From NCBI GenBank assembly GCA_028292305.1, contig JAQGMQ010000747.1:1-5506 (forward strand): a DNA stretch of 5,506 bases, given 5' to 3'. Below are positions 5,428-5,506 of this stretch, in pieces. Within the stretch, counting starts at the first letter, position 1; each line of letters starts with the position of its first letter. A model generated the notes under the pieces. The model made no database searches. It was not told where the DNA came from and worked only from the letters and a program-made list of their open reading frames with translations. Source of the DNA: Rhodoferax sp. (lineage in GTDB: Bacteria; Pseudomonadota; Gammaproteobacteria; Burkholderiales; Burkholderiaceae_C). Made by a program: the position numbers and the translations under genes.

Positions 5428-5506
5428 ATGTCCAATCCCGAACCCATCAGTCCTCTCAATCCTGTCACGGCCGCGCCCTGGTCCGCGCTTGAAAACAAGA
5501 CCTTCG
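5428..5506 (+). CDS. Start of a protein truncated by the window edge, possibly an MFS transporter
   Basis: An open frame starts at ATG 5428 and is still open at the right edge, giving 26 residues (MSNPEPISPLNP, then VTAAPWSALENKTF). A short Pro-rich leader ending in a W-x-x-L-x-x-x-x-F pattern is typical of the cytoplasmic N-terminus just before helix 1 in MFS_3 (EntS-like) exporters. That reading is inference from style only, because no membrane segment is visible yet. No Shine-Dalgarno sequence stands before the ATG. An in-frame TTG at 5404 is a weaker alternative, and a TAA at 5392-5394 closes the frame above that. Confidence 0.5.
   Translation, partial: MSNPEPISPLNPVTAAPWSALENKTF

Overview
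The window is GC-rich DNA, with third positions of most codons being G or C, and its gene content fits a betaproteobacterium of the Burkholderiales, probably a Comamonadaceae-type organism. That placement is inferred from protein flavour and codon use, not from a marker gene. There is no RNA gene, insertion sequence, CRISPR array or replication origin.

Positions 1-2989 (+ strand) hold one tightly packed operon segment of three genes. These are the 3' end of a VOC (glyoxalase-fold) protein, a RuBisCO-like protein of 425 residues, and a DUF1537-type sugar-acid kinase of 431 residues. The RuBisCO-like protein starts 5 bases after the VOC stop, and the kinase starts 21 bases after the RuBisCO-like stop. 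The pairing of this kinase family with a RuBisCO-like protein matches the 3-oxo-isoapionate branch of D-apiose/D-apionate catabolism. There OiaK phosphorylates 3-oxo-isoapionate, and a RuBisCO-like enzyme (OiaX decarboxylase or OiaT transcarboxylase/hydrolase) then cleaves the product. The VOC protein is not a member of the pathway as I know it, and its coupling to the RuBisCO-like gene is the most interesting feature here. The rest of the cluster (dehydrogenase, lactonase, oxidoisomerase, transporter, regulator) would lie upstream of position 1 if present.

Positions 2990-3161 are a promoter-bearing gap. Positions 3162-3716 (+) encode a secreted Spy/CpxP-like (LTxxQ) periplasmic protein, closed by a strong UUCG-loop terminator at 3732-3755.

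The minus strand from 5220 down to 3765 carries two genes. An FkbM-family methyltransferase (5220 to 4351) has a visibly lower GC content than its neighbours and is followed by its own 3' region and an intrinsic terminator (4224 to 4198). A small glutaredoxin-like protein (4127 to 3765) keeps the WPTxP and GG.D glutathione-site motifs but has lost the CGFS/CxxC cysteine site. Its gene converges on the Spy-like gene.

Positions 5221-5427 are a divergent intergenic region. From 5428 the first 26 codons of a + strand gene run off the window; they resemble the N-terminus of MFS transporters, but too little is visible to be sure.

Only the three genes at the left clearly work together; the genes to the right look like independent single-gene units.
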